DNA of 64,000 bases from JAJPGZ01 sp038229295 (lineage in GTDB: Bacteria > Verrucomicrobiota > Verrucomicrobiia > Chthoniobacterales > UBA10450): positions 1 to 64,000 of the forward strand of contig JBBROO010000013.1 of assembly GCA_038229295.1 (NCBI GenBank), in the 5' to 3' direction. Below, piece by piece: positions 15,101 through 23,429 of the stretch; position 1 is the stretch's first letter, and each line of letters opens with the position of its first letter. The translations under genes were made by a program, and so were the position numbers. The notes below the pieces were generated by a model. That model had not been told where the DNA came from. It made no database searches and saw only the letters and a program-made list of their open reading frames with translations.

Positions 15101-17804
15101 CCACCAATCGCTGAAACAGTTGCAGCAACATCGCGACGTCATCGAAGTGCAATCCCGTTGTCGGCTCGTCGAAAATAAAAAGATCGCGCTTGCCGTTCCC
15201 GTTCGAATCCGGCGCTTCGGTCAGATGTTTGACCAACTTAAGCCGCTGCGATTCGCCGCCACTCAGCGTGTTCAGCGGTTGACCGAGCCGCAGATAGCCG
15301 AGACCGACTTCATCGAGAACTTCGAGCCGCTTCGATAATGTTTTCTCTTCGCCGATCTGCGCGAAGAATTGAATCGCTTCGCTTACTGTCAGCATGAGCA
15401 CGTCGTGAATCGATTTCCCCTGCAGCTGCACTTTGAGCACGTGCGCTTGAAAACGTTTTCCTTCGCACTCGGCGCAACGTACATAAAGATCGCTCAGGAA
15501 TTGCATCTCGATCTTTTCGAAACCGGTGCCCGAACAACGCTCGCAACGTCCGCTCCCGGAATTGAAGGAGAACGCGCTCGCCGTTAGGCCTTGCGACATC
15601 GCTTCGGGTTGCGCGGCGAAAAGTTCGCGCACGCGATCGTAAAGGCCGAGATACAAAATCGGCGTCGAGCGCGGAGTGCGCGCGAGCAACGCTTGATCGA
15701 CCATGACAACCTGGCCGACGCGATGCGCGCCGGTCACGCTTTTGCATGCGCCCGGTGATTGATCGGATGATTCGCCTTTCGCTTGAAGCAAATGCCGGTA
15801 GAGCACGTCGTGGATCAGCGTCGATTTGCCCGAACCGGAAACACCGGTGACGCACGTGAAAACGCCTAACGGAAGATCGACATCTACATTTTTCAGGTTG
15901 TGTTCCCGCGCGCCGGTGATCTTGATCGACGATGTCGATCTTCGACGCTTTTTCGGAACGGGAATTTTCTTCTGGCCGCTGAGATATGCAGCCGTCAGCG
16001 ATTTATCGTGAAACAAAAGTCGATCGAGCGGGCCGTTGAAAACCAATTCGCCGCCGCGCTCACCGCGGCCCGGACCGATGTCGATCAAGTTATCGGACGC
16101 GCGAATGATTTGCTCTTCGTGTTCGACCACGAGAAGCGTGTTGCCTTTGTCGCGAAGATTATGCATCACGCGCACGAGCCGGCCGATGTCGCGCGGATGC
16201 AGTCCGATGCTCGGCTCGTCCATGATGAAGAGCGTGTTCACGAGTGACGCACCGAGACAGGTCGTTAGGTTGACGCGTTGCACTTCGCCGCCGCTGAGCG
16301 TGCGCGTGGAGCGGTCGAGCGCGAGATAGCCGACGCCGACTTCGCACAAATATGTCAGCCGCGCGCAAACTTCCTTCTGCAACATCTGCGCGGTGGAATC
16401 GGCAATTGAGATGTCGATCTTGCCGAGAACGTCGCGCGCGACTGAAATAGAAAGCGCGGTGAATTCGGGAAGCGTCAGGGTTTTCTTCGCGGCGCAGATT
16501 CTGTAATTCAGCGTCTCCGTCTGGAATCGTCCGCCATGACACTTCGGACACGTGGTGTAGGCGCGATAACGACTGAGCAGCACGCGCACGTGCATTTTGT
16601 AAGTGTTGCTTTCGAGCCAGCGAAAAAATCCGCGCACGCCGTACCAGCGACTATCGTCTTCGTAATCATCGTCGCCGCCGTCGCTGCGTTTCTCGCCTTC
16701 AATGACAAAGGTTTGATCCGCCTTCGGCAATTCCTCGAACGGAATGCGAACATCGATCTCCTCCCGCGCGCACGCGCGCAGCAAATCTTTCTGCGATTCA
16801 CCAAACTCCTGACCGCGAAAAACACGCACCGCGCCTTGTGCGATACTGAGCGCGCGGTCGGGGATCGCTTTGTCGAGATCGATCGCGATGGTGCGACCGA
16901 AGCCCCGGCATTCCGGGCATGCGCCTAACGGATTATTGAAACTGAACAGACCAGGAGTCGGCGGGCGAATGTCGATATCGCAATGCGCGCAATGCCAGCC
17001 GGTGGAGAAAGGATGAGAGTTGAGGGATGAAGGTTGAAGGTCGGGGGCGACCGGGATGACGTTTATTTTTCCTTTGCCGAAACGCAGCGCGATCTCGAGG
17101 GCTTCGGTTAATCGCGCGCGATTTTCGTCCGTGATGGCGACGCGGTCCTGGATGACTTGGACGCGCGCGCCAAGTTTCCGCTTTTTTGGATCGACATCGA
17201 CGCGCACGATCTCGTTGTCGATCCAAACGCGCAGATAACCTTGTTGCTGCAAAAATTCGAAGAACGTGCGCGTTTCGGTTTTTGCCGGAACCGAAACCCA
17301 GAAAGTAATGAGCACAGTTTGTTTCTTCAGATCGGTCAGCACATGATCGGCGATCGACTTCGCCGTCTCCGGTCGAATCTCGCGTCCGCAGCTCGGACAA
17401 AATGCGCGCGCCATCCGCGGCCAAAGCAGTTTCAAATAATCGTTGATCTCTGTCATCGTGCCGACGGTCGAGCGCGAGGATTTCACCGGATTCGATTGCT
17501 CGATCGCGATGGCGGGCGGAATTCCGCGGATCTCGTCGACGCGCGGTTTGTCCATGCGATCGAGAAATTGCCGCATGTAGGGACTGAAAGTTTCGACGTA
17601 GCGCCGCTGGCCTTCGGCGTAAATCGTTTCGAAGGCGAGACTGGATTTGCCGCTCCCGCTCGGGCCGGTGATGACGGTCAATTCTCCGAGTGGAAGATCG
17701 ACATCGATGCCTTTGAGATTGTTCTGCCGCGCCCCGCGAATCTCGACGCAACCACGCTCAGCTGGAGCAGTGACACATTTTTTTTCGGCAACCTTTGATC
17801 CCAC
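12135..17804 (-). CDS. uvrA: Double-length (tandem fused) UvrA, excinuclease ABC subunit A
   Basis: A protein of about 1,889 residues made of two complete UvrA units. Each has its own Walker A (GPSGSGKSSLAFETI and GLSGSGKSTLAFDIL for the first ATPases, GVSGSGKSTLI and GISGSGKSTLM for the second), zinc-finger CxxC clusters and LSGGE signatures. Double UvrAs are known from Chlamydiae and relatives; UvrA scans DNA for bulky damage with UvrB. A longer frame reaches 17957 but would overlap pckG, so GTG at 17804 is preferred. The junction between the halves contains an in-frame palindromic repeat (14770-14918). The gene holds ten 10-mer copies. Confidence 0.9.
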   Translation of the reverse strand: MGSKVAEKKCVTAPAERGCVEIRGARQNNLKGIDVDLPLGELTVITGPSGSGKSSLAFETIYAEGQRRYVETFSPYMRQFLDRMDKPRVDEIRGIPPAIAIEQSNPVKSSRSTVGTMTEINDYLKLLWPRMARAFCPSCGREIRPETAKSIADHVLTDLKKQTVLITFWVSVPAKTETRTFFEFLQQQGYLRVWIDNEIVRVDVDPKKRKLGARVQVIQDRVAITDENRARLTEALEIALRFGKGKINVIPVAPDLQPSSLNSHPFSTGWHCAHCDIDIRPPTPGLFSFNNPLGACPECRGFGRTIAIDLDKAIPDRALSIAQGAVRVFRGQEFGESQKDLLRACAREEIDVRIPFEELPKADQTFVIEGEKRSDGGDDDYEDDSRWYGVRGFFRWLESNTYKMHVRVLLSRYRAYTTCPKCHGGRFQTETLNYRICAAKKTLTLPEFTALSISVARDVLGKIDISIADSTAQMLQKEVCARLTYLCEVGVGYLALDRSTRTLSGGEVQRVNLTTCLGASLVNTLFIMDEPSIGLHPRDIGRLVRVMHNLRDKGNTLLVVEHEEQIIRASDNLIDIGPGRGERGGELVFNGPLDRLLFHDKSLTAAYLSGQKKIPVPKKRRRSTSSIKITGAREHNLKNVDVDLPLGVFTCVTGVSGSGKSTLIHDVLYRHLLQAKGESSDQSPGACKSVTGAHRVGQVVMVDQALLARTPRSTPILYLGLYDRVRELFAAQPEAMSQGLTASAFSFNSGSGRCERCSGTGFEKIEMQFLSDLYVRCAECEGKRFQAHVLKVQLQGKSIHDVLMLTVSEAIQFFAQIGEEKTLSKRLEVLDEVGLGYLRLGQPLNTLSGGESQRLKLVKHLTEAPDSNGNGKRDLFIFDEPTTGLHFDDVAMLLQLFQRLVDRGHSLVVIEHNLEVIKSADWIVDLGPEGGDEGGEIVAIGTPEQVAKIDKSHTGRFLRKLLGSARVSRAVRGVPPRAFSYTNGEDEEISLRAAEEAFGETPNAARESRALPGRDGAIGIYGAREHNLKNITVEIPRDQIIVITGLSGSGKSTLAFDILFAEGQRRFLDSMSPYARQFVEQLEKPDVDLVTGLPPSVAIEQRVTRGGGKSTVATVTEVYHFLRLLFAKTGTQFCPECDLPVEKQSLAAIVRQVESAAKRGHLKVLAPLVKARKGFHTDVARWAERQGFDTLYVDQTLIPVAQFRKLERFKEHTIDVVVGVIDAKRILKARNLTQRALEIGRGTAHLLDMKNRLTVMSTEMSCPGCGRAFEELDPRLFSFNSPHGACDECGGFGEIWNQKLQTGESDDGDSVLENELAAERESEWIDKEEAHDCPSCHGSRLNAVARHVRVQGSTIDQFTKLSAAEAARKIDKLKFRGTQQIIAADLVPEIQQRLHFMENVGLGYLALGRSAKTLSGGESQRIRLAAQLGSNLRGVLYVLDEPTIGLHSRDNLRLLDTLTALREKGNSLVIVEHDEETMRRADHIVDLGPRAGIHGGEVVATGTLAEIKRAKNSETGRCLQTPLCHPIRKSRRSLDEVESWIDIHGARANNLKNIDVRFPIGRLSVITGISGSGKSTLMHEVLWPAVRDALEEKKRAGNLFKLVSGGEKIEAVYEVDQSPIGKTSRSTPGTYIKVFDEIRNLYAQLPVSRMRGYSASRFSFNAEGGRCESCKGQGVIKLEMNFLPSSYVPCEDCGEKRYNAQTLEVLYNEKSIGDVMEMTIEEAAEFFSAYQKIARPLSLLVDTGLGYLKLGQPSPTLSGGEAQRLKLVTQLKRGVGRAQNERIRKMRKPGSTLYLLEEPTIGLHMADVELLLNVLHRLVDEGNTVIVIEHNLSVIAEADYVVDLGPEAGAEGGEIVAVGTPEEVAENRLSRTAPFLRDVLGKSAIGNRN
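14770..14918. repeat. Palindromic repeat inserted in frame in the double UvrA linker
   Basis: The arms GGTAGCGCGCGCGACTCGCG... (from 14770) and its complement ending CGCGCGCTACC (to 14918) match over 25 bases with one mismatch. About 100 bases separate them. The element is translated within the fused UvrA, exactly between the first UvrA unit (ending GRFLRKLLGS) and the second (starting AIGIYGAREHN). It encodes a polar, Arg/Ala/Glu-rich linker of about 50 residues. Confidence 0.7.
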
Positions 17805-17845
17805 CGGAGACAATCCCAGATGGGGCTGTGGTTCGCAAATTCCGA

Positions 17846-19651
17846 CTACGCTTGGAAACGTTTTACGAGCGCTTCGCGCTGCTGCAACAGCTCCTCGGGA
17901 ACGACGCCGCCGAGCGACTCGAAAAACTTTTTGTGCTCGGCCAAATCTTTTTGCCATTCCTCGTGGTCAACGCCGAGAAGTTCGGCCACGCATTTGTGAT
18001 CGATCTCCAATTCGGCAAGATCGACATCGTGGATTCCCGGCAACCAGCCGACGGGCGATTTGACGGCGCCGCCCGTTTTCTCACAGCGATCGATGATCCA
18101 TTTCAGCACCCGCATGTTGTCGCCGAAACCGGGCCAGAGAAATTTTCCGTCAACTCCTTTGCGGAACCAATTCACATTAAAGATGAGCGGCGCGTTCGTT
18201 AGGCGTTGGCCGATGTCGATCCAATGCTTGAAATACGCGCCGATGTTGTAGCCGCAGAACGGTAGCATGGCCATCGGGTCACGCCGGACATTGCCGACGG
18301 CACCGGTCGCGGCCGCCGTTGTTTCGGAAGCCATGGTCGCGCCGAGATAAACGCCGTGGTTCCAATCGAGCGCCTGCAGCACGAGCGGCATGGTGTCGCT
18401 GCGGCGCCCGCCGAAGATAATCGCGCTGATTGGGACGCCTTCGCCGCGTTCGACCTCACGGTCGAGCGCCGGATTATTCCGCATTGGCGTAGCGAAGCGG
18501 CTATTTGGATGGGCCGCTTTGTCTTTCGATTCCGGCGTCCAGTCGTTCCCTTTCCAATCGATGGCGTGTTGCGGCGGCGCGCCGTCCTTGCCTTCCCACC
18601 AAACATCGCCGTCATCCGTTAGGGCGACATTCGTGTAAAGCGTGTCGTGCTCGATCGACTTCATCGCGTTCGCATTCGATTTGTAACTCGTCCCCGGCAC
18701 GACGCCGAAATAGCCGTTCTCCGGATTGACCGCGAACAAACGGCCATCGCGAATCTGCATCCAGGCGATGTCGTCGCCGACGGTCGTCACTTTCCAACCG
18801 GCGAAATGTTTCGGCGGAATCAACATCGCGAAATTGGTTTTGCCGCATGCACTCGGAAACGCCGCCGCGACATAATGTTTTTTCCCTTCGGGCGATTCGA
18901 CACCGAGGATGAGCATGTGCTCGGCGAGCCAGCCTTGTTTCTTCGCCAGATATGAACCGATGCGCAGGGCAAGACATTTTTTGCTGAGCAAAACATTGCC
19001 GCCGTAACCGGAGCCGACCGAGATGATGGTGTTGTCCTGCGGAAAGTGGCAAATGAAGCGCCGCGCAGGATCGACATCTAATAGTGAGTGGACGCCACGA
19101 TTCCATTCCCCGGCCGCGTCGCCGCCAAGGCGCTTGACCGCGACTTCGCCCATGCGCGTCATGATTCGCATACTGAGCACGACGTAAATTGAATCGGTAA
19201 TTTCGAATCCGACTTTCGTTAGGGGCGAATCGGGCGGACCCATGATGTAGGGAATGACGAACATGGTGCGGCCGCGCATGGCGCCTTTGAGCATCTCTTG
19301 GAGCTTCGAATACATCTCGGCTGGCGCGCCCCAGTTGTTCGTCGGGCCGGCTTCCTCTTTCGTCGGCGTGCAAATGAAAGTGAATTGCTCGACGCGCGCG
19401 ACATCGTTTGGATTCGAGCGATGCAAATACGAGCGCGGAACTTTCTTGTCGTTTAATTTGATGACGACGTTCTGCCGCATCGCTTCCGCGAGCAGGAAAT
19501 CGTTCTCGCGCTCGGAGCCGTCGCACCAAAAAATATTTTCCGGTTCGGTCAGCAGCTCGACTTCGTGCACCCAATCGAGCACCGCCTGGTTCGCCGGTTT
19601 GCTGTCCCCGATTCCAGCGGGCGGCGAAATGGCGGGTGCAATGTCTTTCAT
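17846..19651 (-). CDS. pckG: Phosphoenolpyruvate carboxykinase (GTP)
   Basis: A 601-residue GTP-type PEPCK converting oxaloacetate to phosphoenolpyruvate, normally the gluconeogenic entry step. The kinase-1 P-loop reads FPSACGKTNFAMLIPP, with GDDIAWM downstream, and the C-terminal FLWPGFGDNMRVLKWIIDR segment is typical. Length matches the family. Its stop lies 41 bases before the preferred start of the double UvrA gene. A 10-mer copy lies 10 bases upstream of the start. Confidence 0.96.
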   Translation of the reverse strand: MKDIAPAISPPAGIGDSKPANQAVLDWVHEVELLTEPENIFWCDGSERENDFLLAEAMRQNVVIKLNDKKVPRSYLHRSNPNDVARVEQFTFICTPTKEEAGPTNNWGAPAEMYSKLQEMLKGAMRGRTMFVIPYIMGPPDSPLTKVGFEITDSIYVVLSMRIMTRMGEVAVKRLGGDAAGEWNRGVHSLLDVDPARRFICHFPQDNTIISVGSGYGGNVLLSKKCLALRIGSYLAKKQGWLAEHMLILGVESPEGKKHYVAAAFPSACGKTNFAMLIPPKHFAGWKVTTVGDDIAWMQIRDGRLFAVNPENGYFGVVPGTSYKSNANAMKSIEHDTLYTNVALTDDGDVWWEGKDGAPPQHAIDWKGNDWTPESKDKAAHPNSRFATPMRNNPALDREVERGEGVPISAIIFGGRRSDTMPLVLQALDWNHGVYLGATMASETTAAATGAVGNVRRDPMAMLPFCGYNIGAYFKHWIDIGQRLTNAPLIFNVNWFRKGVDGKFLWPGFGDNMRVLKWIIDRCEKTGGAVKSPVGWLPGIHDVDLAELEIDHKCVAELLGVDHEEWQKDLAEHKKFFESLGGVVPEELLQQREALVKRFQA

Positions 19652-19786
19652 GAAATGAAGATGTCGATCTTACGATCGGAGCGAGAGACGAATTTCCCCT
19701 GCTTCGCGCCGTTCTCCAAGATTTTTTTCACGTCGAATCGCGAAGAGCGGTTGCGCGCTCCGAACGCCGGTTGTCTATTCCATCAT

Positions 19787-20641
19787 ATGTTCGGAGTCAC
19801 TACCTCCGATGATTATCGGCCGGTCACGTGGCTCGGGCGGTATCCGGTCGACGTCACGACGATTCTCGTTGGACTTCACGTCGCTTGCGCCATCCTGACG
19901 GCGCTGCTCTTTGCGGCCGGACACGGCGCCGTTCTGAGCTACGCCATGTTCGATAGCGCGCGCGTTTGGTCTGGTTTTCAGATTTGGCGCGAGATTTCGT
20001 ATGCTTTCATCCATTCGCCGAGTGGGTCCGCGCTTTTTTGGTTCGCCATCGAAATGTACATGCTTTTCGCGTTTGGCCGCGAGGTCGAAAGATTCATCGG
20101 ACGGAATGCCTACATCTGGCTCTATGCGCTTTTGCTCATCGTCCCCACGCTCGTATTGATGCTCTGGGGTTTGGTGGAACGCACCGGCCTGGCTGGTTCG
20201 GGCCCGCTGCACTTCGCGGTTTTTGTTGCCTTCGCCACGATCTTTCCAAACGTGCAATTCTTTCTGCGCATCCCGGCCAGGTGGATGGCCATTATTCTCG
20301 CTGGCATCGGCACGCTGAGCGCCATGGCCGCGCGCGACTGGCAGACGTTAGTCGTGCTCTGGCTCAGCATCGGGATGGCGTTCCTTTTCATCGAGCTTCG
20401 CGGCGTTGGTCCGGAACTGGCTTGGCTAAATAACGTGAAAAATTTCGGGCGCAAGAAACCGCGGTTGCACGTCGTGCAAAGATCGGCCACTCGTCGCGTG
20501 GTCGAACCGGAAGATGTTTACGTTTCGGTCGATCCCATCCTCGACAAAATCGCCAAGTCGGGCATCGGCAGCCTAACGACCAGCGAACGCCGCGCGCTCG
20601 ATCGCGCCCGCGCGCGCCTCCTCAAAAAAGATTCCGATTAG
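19787..20641 (+). CDS. Rhomboid-like membrane protein with DUF6576-type tail
   Basis: A 284-residue protein from ATG at 19787 with about six membrane helices and a soluble tail. A GSG sequence (GLAGSGPLHFAVFVAFATIF) resembles the rhomboid active-site serine loop. No histidine is seen in the late helix (TLVVLWLSIGMAFLFIELRG) where rhomboid proteases carry the partner residue, so it may be an inactive relative. The tail DPILDKIAKSGIGSLTTSERRALDRARARL matches the short domain common at rhomboid C-termini in this phylum. Its stop codon is the first part of a palindromic repeat. Confidence 0.7.
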   Translation: MFGVTTSDDYRPVTWLGRYPVDVTTILVGLHVACAILTALLFAAGHGAVLSYAMFDSARVWSGFQIWREISYAFIHSPSGSALFWFAIEMYMLFAFGREVERFIGRNAYIWLYALLLIVPTLVLMLWGLVERTGLAGSGPLHFAVFVAFATIFPNVQFFLRIPARWMAIILAGIGTLSAMAARDWQTLVVLWLSIGMAFLFIELRGVGPELAWLNNVKNFGRKKPRLHVVQRSATRRVVEPEDVYVSVDPILDKIAKSGIGSLTTSERRALDRARARLLKKDSD

Positions 20642-20725
20642 GTGGAACGCGATCTCCGAGCGCGTTGATAAACAATTGCGGCTCGCCGCCTGATTTAACA
20701 TCGCGCCCGGAGGTCGCGATCCACC
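20641..20725. repeat. Inverted-repeat element, copy 1
   Basis: Begins GGTGGAACGCGATCTCCGAG and ends GAGGTCGCGATCCACC, so the two ends are imperfect inverted repeats with a GCGGCTCGCCGC hairpin in the middle. It fills the space between the convergent rhomboid-like and PTS IIA genes. A second copy in opposite orientation is at 23299-23386, which makes it a mobile or amplified family rather than a one-off terminator. Confidence 0.75.
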
Positions 20726-20729
20726 TTCG

Positions 20730-21215
20730 CTAGATTGAGGGCGCGGCCTGCATGGTCGCGAGAAAATCGTCGACGTTCTCAGCGTGGAGCAGCAGCGTCC
20801 GCAGCGCGTCATCTTTCGTCGTGCGCGCAATCGTGCCGATGACGACGAGATAATCATTGATGAGCTTTTGCGGAACGGCCAAGAGAAAAATCAGATGGGC
20901 GTGTTCGCCTTTGCCCGTCCACGGAATTCCCTCGACGCTGCGGCCGATTCCTAAAACGAATTCATCGACAAGTTCCGTGCGCGCGTGCGGAAATGCAACG
21001 CCGTCACCGGCGTAGGTGGAATTTGTTTTCTCGCGTGCGGCCACCTCGGCCAGAAATTCCTGCCGCTTGTCGATCTTCCGCGCGGCCGAGAGCAATCGCA
21101 CGATTTCTTCCATCGCTTCCTGTTGCGTTCGCGCGCGCAGATCGAGCGCGATTTGTGTCGGCTCCAAAAGATCGACAAGTGCGATGGCCACGAGATTTGT
21201 TGGATTAATCGGCAA
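20730..21215 (-). CDS. PTS EIIA (fructose/nitrogen-regulatory type) domain protein
   Basis: A stand-alone EIIA domain of 161 residues. The phosphorylation site histidine lies in GDGVAFPHARTELVDEF, and the flanking LLSAARKIDKRQEFLAEVAAREKTNSTYAG is typical of PtsN/FruA IIA domains. Such proteins in genomes without sugar PTS usually regulate potassium or nitrogen metabolism. The frame opens with TTG at 21215; GTG at 21191 is an alternative start. Two 10-mer copies lie inside. Confidence 0.82.
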   Translation of the reverse strand: MPINPTNLVAIALVDLLEPTQIALDLRARTQQEAMEEIVRLLSAARKIDKRQEFLAEVAAREKTNSTYAGDGVAFPHARTELVDEFVLGIGRSVEGIPWTGKGEHAHLIFLLAVPQKLINDYLVVIGTIARTTKDDALRTLLLHAENVDDFLATMQAAPSI

Positions 21216-21243
21216 AGCAAGTTATCCAGTTAACCAAGCAGCC

Positions 21244-21963
21244 GTGGCAACTGAAAACATTCCGGGCGCACCCACCGACGAAGCGACCATTTCGCTCCAG
21301 AAAAGCCTGTACGATCCCGGCTACGTCAACGCCATGTCGCATTTTTATCGCGGCGAACTCGGGCGCATCATGGTCTGGCGCCAGCGTCTCGACATCACGA
21401 CCAACTGGGCCATCACCAGCAGCACCGCCATCATCACCATCGCCTTTGCCAATCGCGAAGTGCCGCACATCATTTTCTTTTTCAATCTCGCCATCGTCTG
21501 GGGAATGCTCTGGATCGAAGCGCGGCGCTATCGATTTTACGACGCCTTCCGCGCGCGCGTCCGCATGCTCGAAGCGCATTTCCTCGTCCCGATGGTGATG
21601 GAAAATCGCGACATGCTCCAGGGCGAATGGAAAAAACTGGTTTGCGAAGATTTGATCCTGCCTTGTTTCAAGATCAGCAAACTCGAAGCCGTCGGTCGCC
21701 GCTTGAAACGCAATTACATTTTTATCTTTATCCTCATCATGGTCGCCTGGATCACGAAAATCTTTCTGCATGCGCCGACGGCGATGGACAGCGTGCCATC
21801 GTTTTATCGTGCGCTGCGCGTCGGACACATTCCCGCCTGGCTGGTGGCATCGATTTTCGTGGCCACCCTGGCCAGCGTCATTGGCATCACCATTTACGTC
21901 GGCAAAAAAACCTCCGGCGAGATCGCCGAATTCGGCACGCATCGCTCGCTCTGGCGGATTTGA
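21244..21963 (+). CDS. DUF2270 integral membrane protein
   Basis: A 239-residue protein from GTG at 21244. The segment AMSHFYRGELGRIMVWRQRLDITTNWAITSSTAIITIAFAN is the hallmark of DUF2270, followed by three more hydrophobic helices (ending in VASIFVATLASVIGITIYVG). Function is unknown for the family. It is divergent from the PTS IIA gene and its TGA stop overlaps the mazG ATG, so the two are coupled. Confidence 0.8.
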   Translation: MATENIPGAPTDEATISLQKSLYDPGYVNAMSHFYRGELGRIMVWRQRLDITTNWAITSSTAIITIAFANREVPHIIFFFNLAIVWGMLWIEARRYRFYDAFRARVRMLEAHFLVPMVMENRDMLQGEWKKLVCEDLILPCFKISKLEAVGRRLKRNYIFIFILIMVAWITKIFLHAPTAMDSVPSFYRALRVGHIPAWLVASIFVATLASVIGITIYVGKKTSGEIAEFGTHRSLWRI

Positions 21964-22796
21964 TGACCGAATTCGAGAAATTGTGCGACATCGTCGCGCG
22001 ATTGCGCGCGCCCGGCGGTTGCCCATGGGACCGCGAGCAGACTAACGAATCGCTGCTCCCGGCCGTGATCGAGGAGGCCTACGAAGTTGCGGGCGCATTG
22101 CGCGGCGCATTGCGCGCGAAAGACGACGCGAATTTTCGCGAAGAACTTGGCGACTTATTATTGGTCATCGTCATGCACGCCGAGATCGCAGCCGAGGCCA
22201 ATCGTTTCAAGATCGACAACGTCATCTCCGAGGTAACTGAGAAATTGATTCGTCGGCATCCACATGTTTTCGCGAAAAGCGACGCCGCCGACAGCGACGC
22301 GGTCGTGCGGCAATGGGAAGCGATTAAGCGCGAAGAAAAAAAAGGCGACTCCCATTATCTCGCCAGCTTGCCCGCGACGTTGCCGGCGTTGATGCGCGCG
22401 CAAAAAGCGCAGAAGAAAGTCGCGCGCGTGAATTTCGACTGGGACAAAATCGAAGACGTCATCGCCAAAGCGGATGAAGAGCTTGGCGAAACGAAAGCGG
22501 CGCTGGCATCGCAAGATCGACAATCGATCGAGGAAGAGATCGGCGATCTGCTTTTCGCGGTCGTCAATTTGGCGCGCAAATGCTCGATCGATGCCGAGAG
22601 CGCGTTACAAAAAGCGACCGACAAATTTCGCGCGCGCTTTAATCGGCTTGAGGACGAACTCACCGCGCAAGGCAAACGACTTGGAGATGTCGATCTTGCG
22701 GAGATGGATGCCATCTGGAACGCGATTAAAGAAAACGTTCAACGTCCAACGCCCAACATTCAACGTTCAAGTTCCGAATTGGACGTTGAAAGTTGA
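21963..22796 (+). CDS. mazG: Nucleoside triphosphate pyrophosphohydrolase MazG
   Basis: A 277-residue tandem MazG protein. The first domain carries LRAPGGCPWDREQTNESLLPAVIEEAYEV and FREELGDLLLVIVMHAEIA (EExxE/ExxD metal motifs); the second has ADEELGETKAAL and IEEEIGDLLFAVVNLAR. It hydrolyses (d)NTPs to monophosphates, cleaning the pool. The last 20 or so residues (VQRPTPNIQRSSSELDVES) are encoded by an inverted repeat and are probably a recent extension of the natural end near WNAIKE. Three 10-mer copies are inside. Confidence 0.93.
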   Translation: MTEFEKLCDIVARLRAPGGCPWDREQTNESLLPAVIEEAYEVAGALRGALRAKDDANFREELGDLLLVIVMHAEIAAEANRFKIDNVISEVTEKLIRRHPHVFAKSDAADSDAVVRQWEAIKREEKKGDSHYLASLPATLPALMRAQKAQKKVARVNFDWDKIEDVIAKADEELGETKAALASQDRQSIEEEIGDLLFAVVNLARKCSIDAESALQKATDKFRARFNRLEDELTAQGKRLGDVDLAEMDAIWNAIKENVQRPTPNIQRSSSELDVES

Positions 22797-22817
22797 ATGT
22801 TAAGCGTTGAACGTTTG
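22733..22817. repeat. Imperfect palindrome at the end of mazG
   Basis: AAACGTTCAACG near 22734 faces CGTTGAACGTTT at 22805-22816, and inner ACGTCCAACG / GGACGTTGAA and AACATTCAAC / GTTGAATGTT segments also pair. The whole tract is built from variants of GTTCAACGT. It overlaps the last 60 or so bases of mazG and would fold as a terminator-like hairpin before secG. Confidence 0.55.
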
Positions 22818-22855
22818 CTTCATCCGCGCCTTTCGACATATTGGCGGCCCCGAAA

Positions 22856-23293
22856 ATGAACATTCTCATCAATCTACTTTTAGCCATTTGGATGATCGTG
22901 GCCCTGCTCATGATCCTCGTGATTCTGATGCAACGCCCGAAGAGCGAAGGCCTCGGCGCAGCGTTTGGCGGCGGCGTAACGGAAAATATTTTCGGCGCGC
23001 AGACGACGACCGTGCTGACCACGATTACGGGCTGGCTCGCCGGGATTTTCTTTGTGCTGACATTTGCGTTGTCTGTTTGTTATGCGCACAAGGCGACTGG
23101 TGAGAGCGCGTTGAGCCGCCAGTTAAAAAACACCCCCGTCGCGGCGCCAGTTGTTAGTCCGGCGCCGGCTGTTCCGAATGCTTCGCCCGCACCATCGTTA
23201 AAGCCGTCGGACGCGGCGGTGGGAATTGTTCCGCCGGCCAGTGTTCCGGTTGCGCCGAGCGCATCTCCTCCGCCGCAAAAGAAACCGCAGTAA
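22856..23293 (+). CDS. secG: Preprotein translocase subunit SecG
   Basis: A 145-residue protein from ATG at 22856. The first 75 residues are a normal SecG: helix, then LVILMQRPKSEGLGAAFGGGVTENIFGAQTTTVLTTITGWLAGIFF, second helix. It assists SecYE during protein export across the inner membrane. The remaining 65 residues are Ala/Pro/Ser-rich and low in complexity, an extension common in this group. The stop is followed at once by the second copy of an inverted-repeat element. Confidence 0.93.
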   Translation: MNILINLLLAIWMIVALLMILVILMQRPKSEGLGAAFGGGVTENIFGAQTTTVLTTITGWLAGIFFVLTFALSVCYAHKATGESALSRQLKNTPVAAPVVSPAPAVPNASPAPSLKPSDAAVGIVPPASVPVAPSASPPPQKKPQ

Positions 23294-23298
23294 GGTTA

Positions 23299-23386
23299 GG
23301 TGGATCGCGACCTCCGGGCGCGATGTCGATCGGGCGGCTTCGCCGATTTTACTTTTTAGCAACGCGCTCGGAGATCGCGTTCCACC
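23299..23386. repeat. Inverted-repeat element, copy 2 (reverse orientation)
   Basis: Starts GGTGGATCGCGACCTCCGGG and ends CGGAGATCGCGTTCCACC, which is the reverse complement of the copy at 20641-20725 with the same arms and a GGCGGCTTCGCC-type core. It lies between secG and the fluoride riboswitch and is followed directly by a 10-mer copy at 23388. Confidence 0.75.
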
Positions 23387-23429
23387 ATGTCGATCTTGCA
23401 CGATTTCGTTTTGTCGCTACCGTTCGCGG

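Noticed and set aside
17805..17957. Longer N-terminus of the double UvrA
   Set aside because: It would overlap the end of pckG by more than 100 bases and encodes a low-complexity Arg/Ala stretch.
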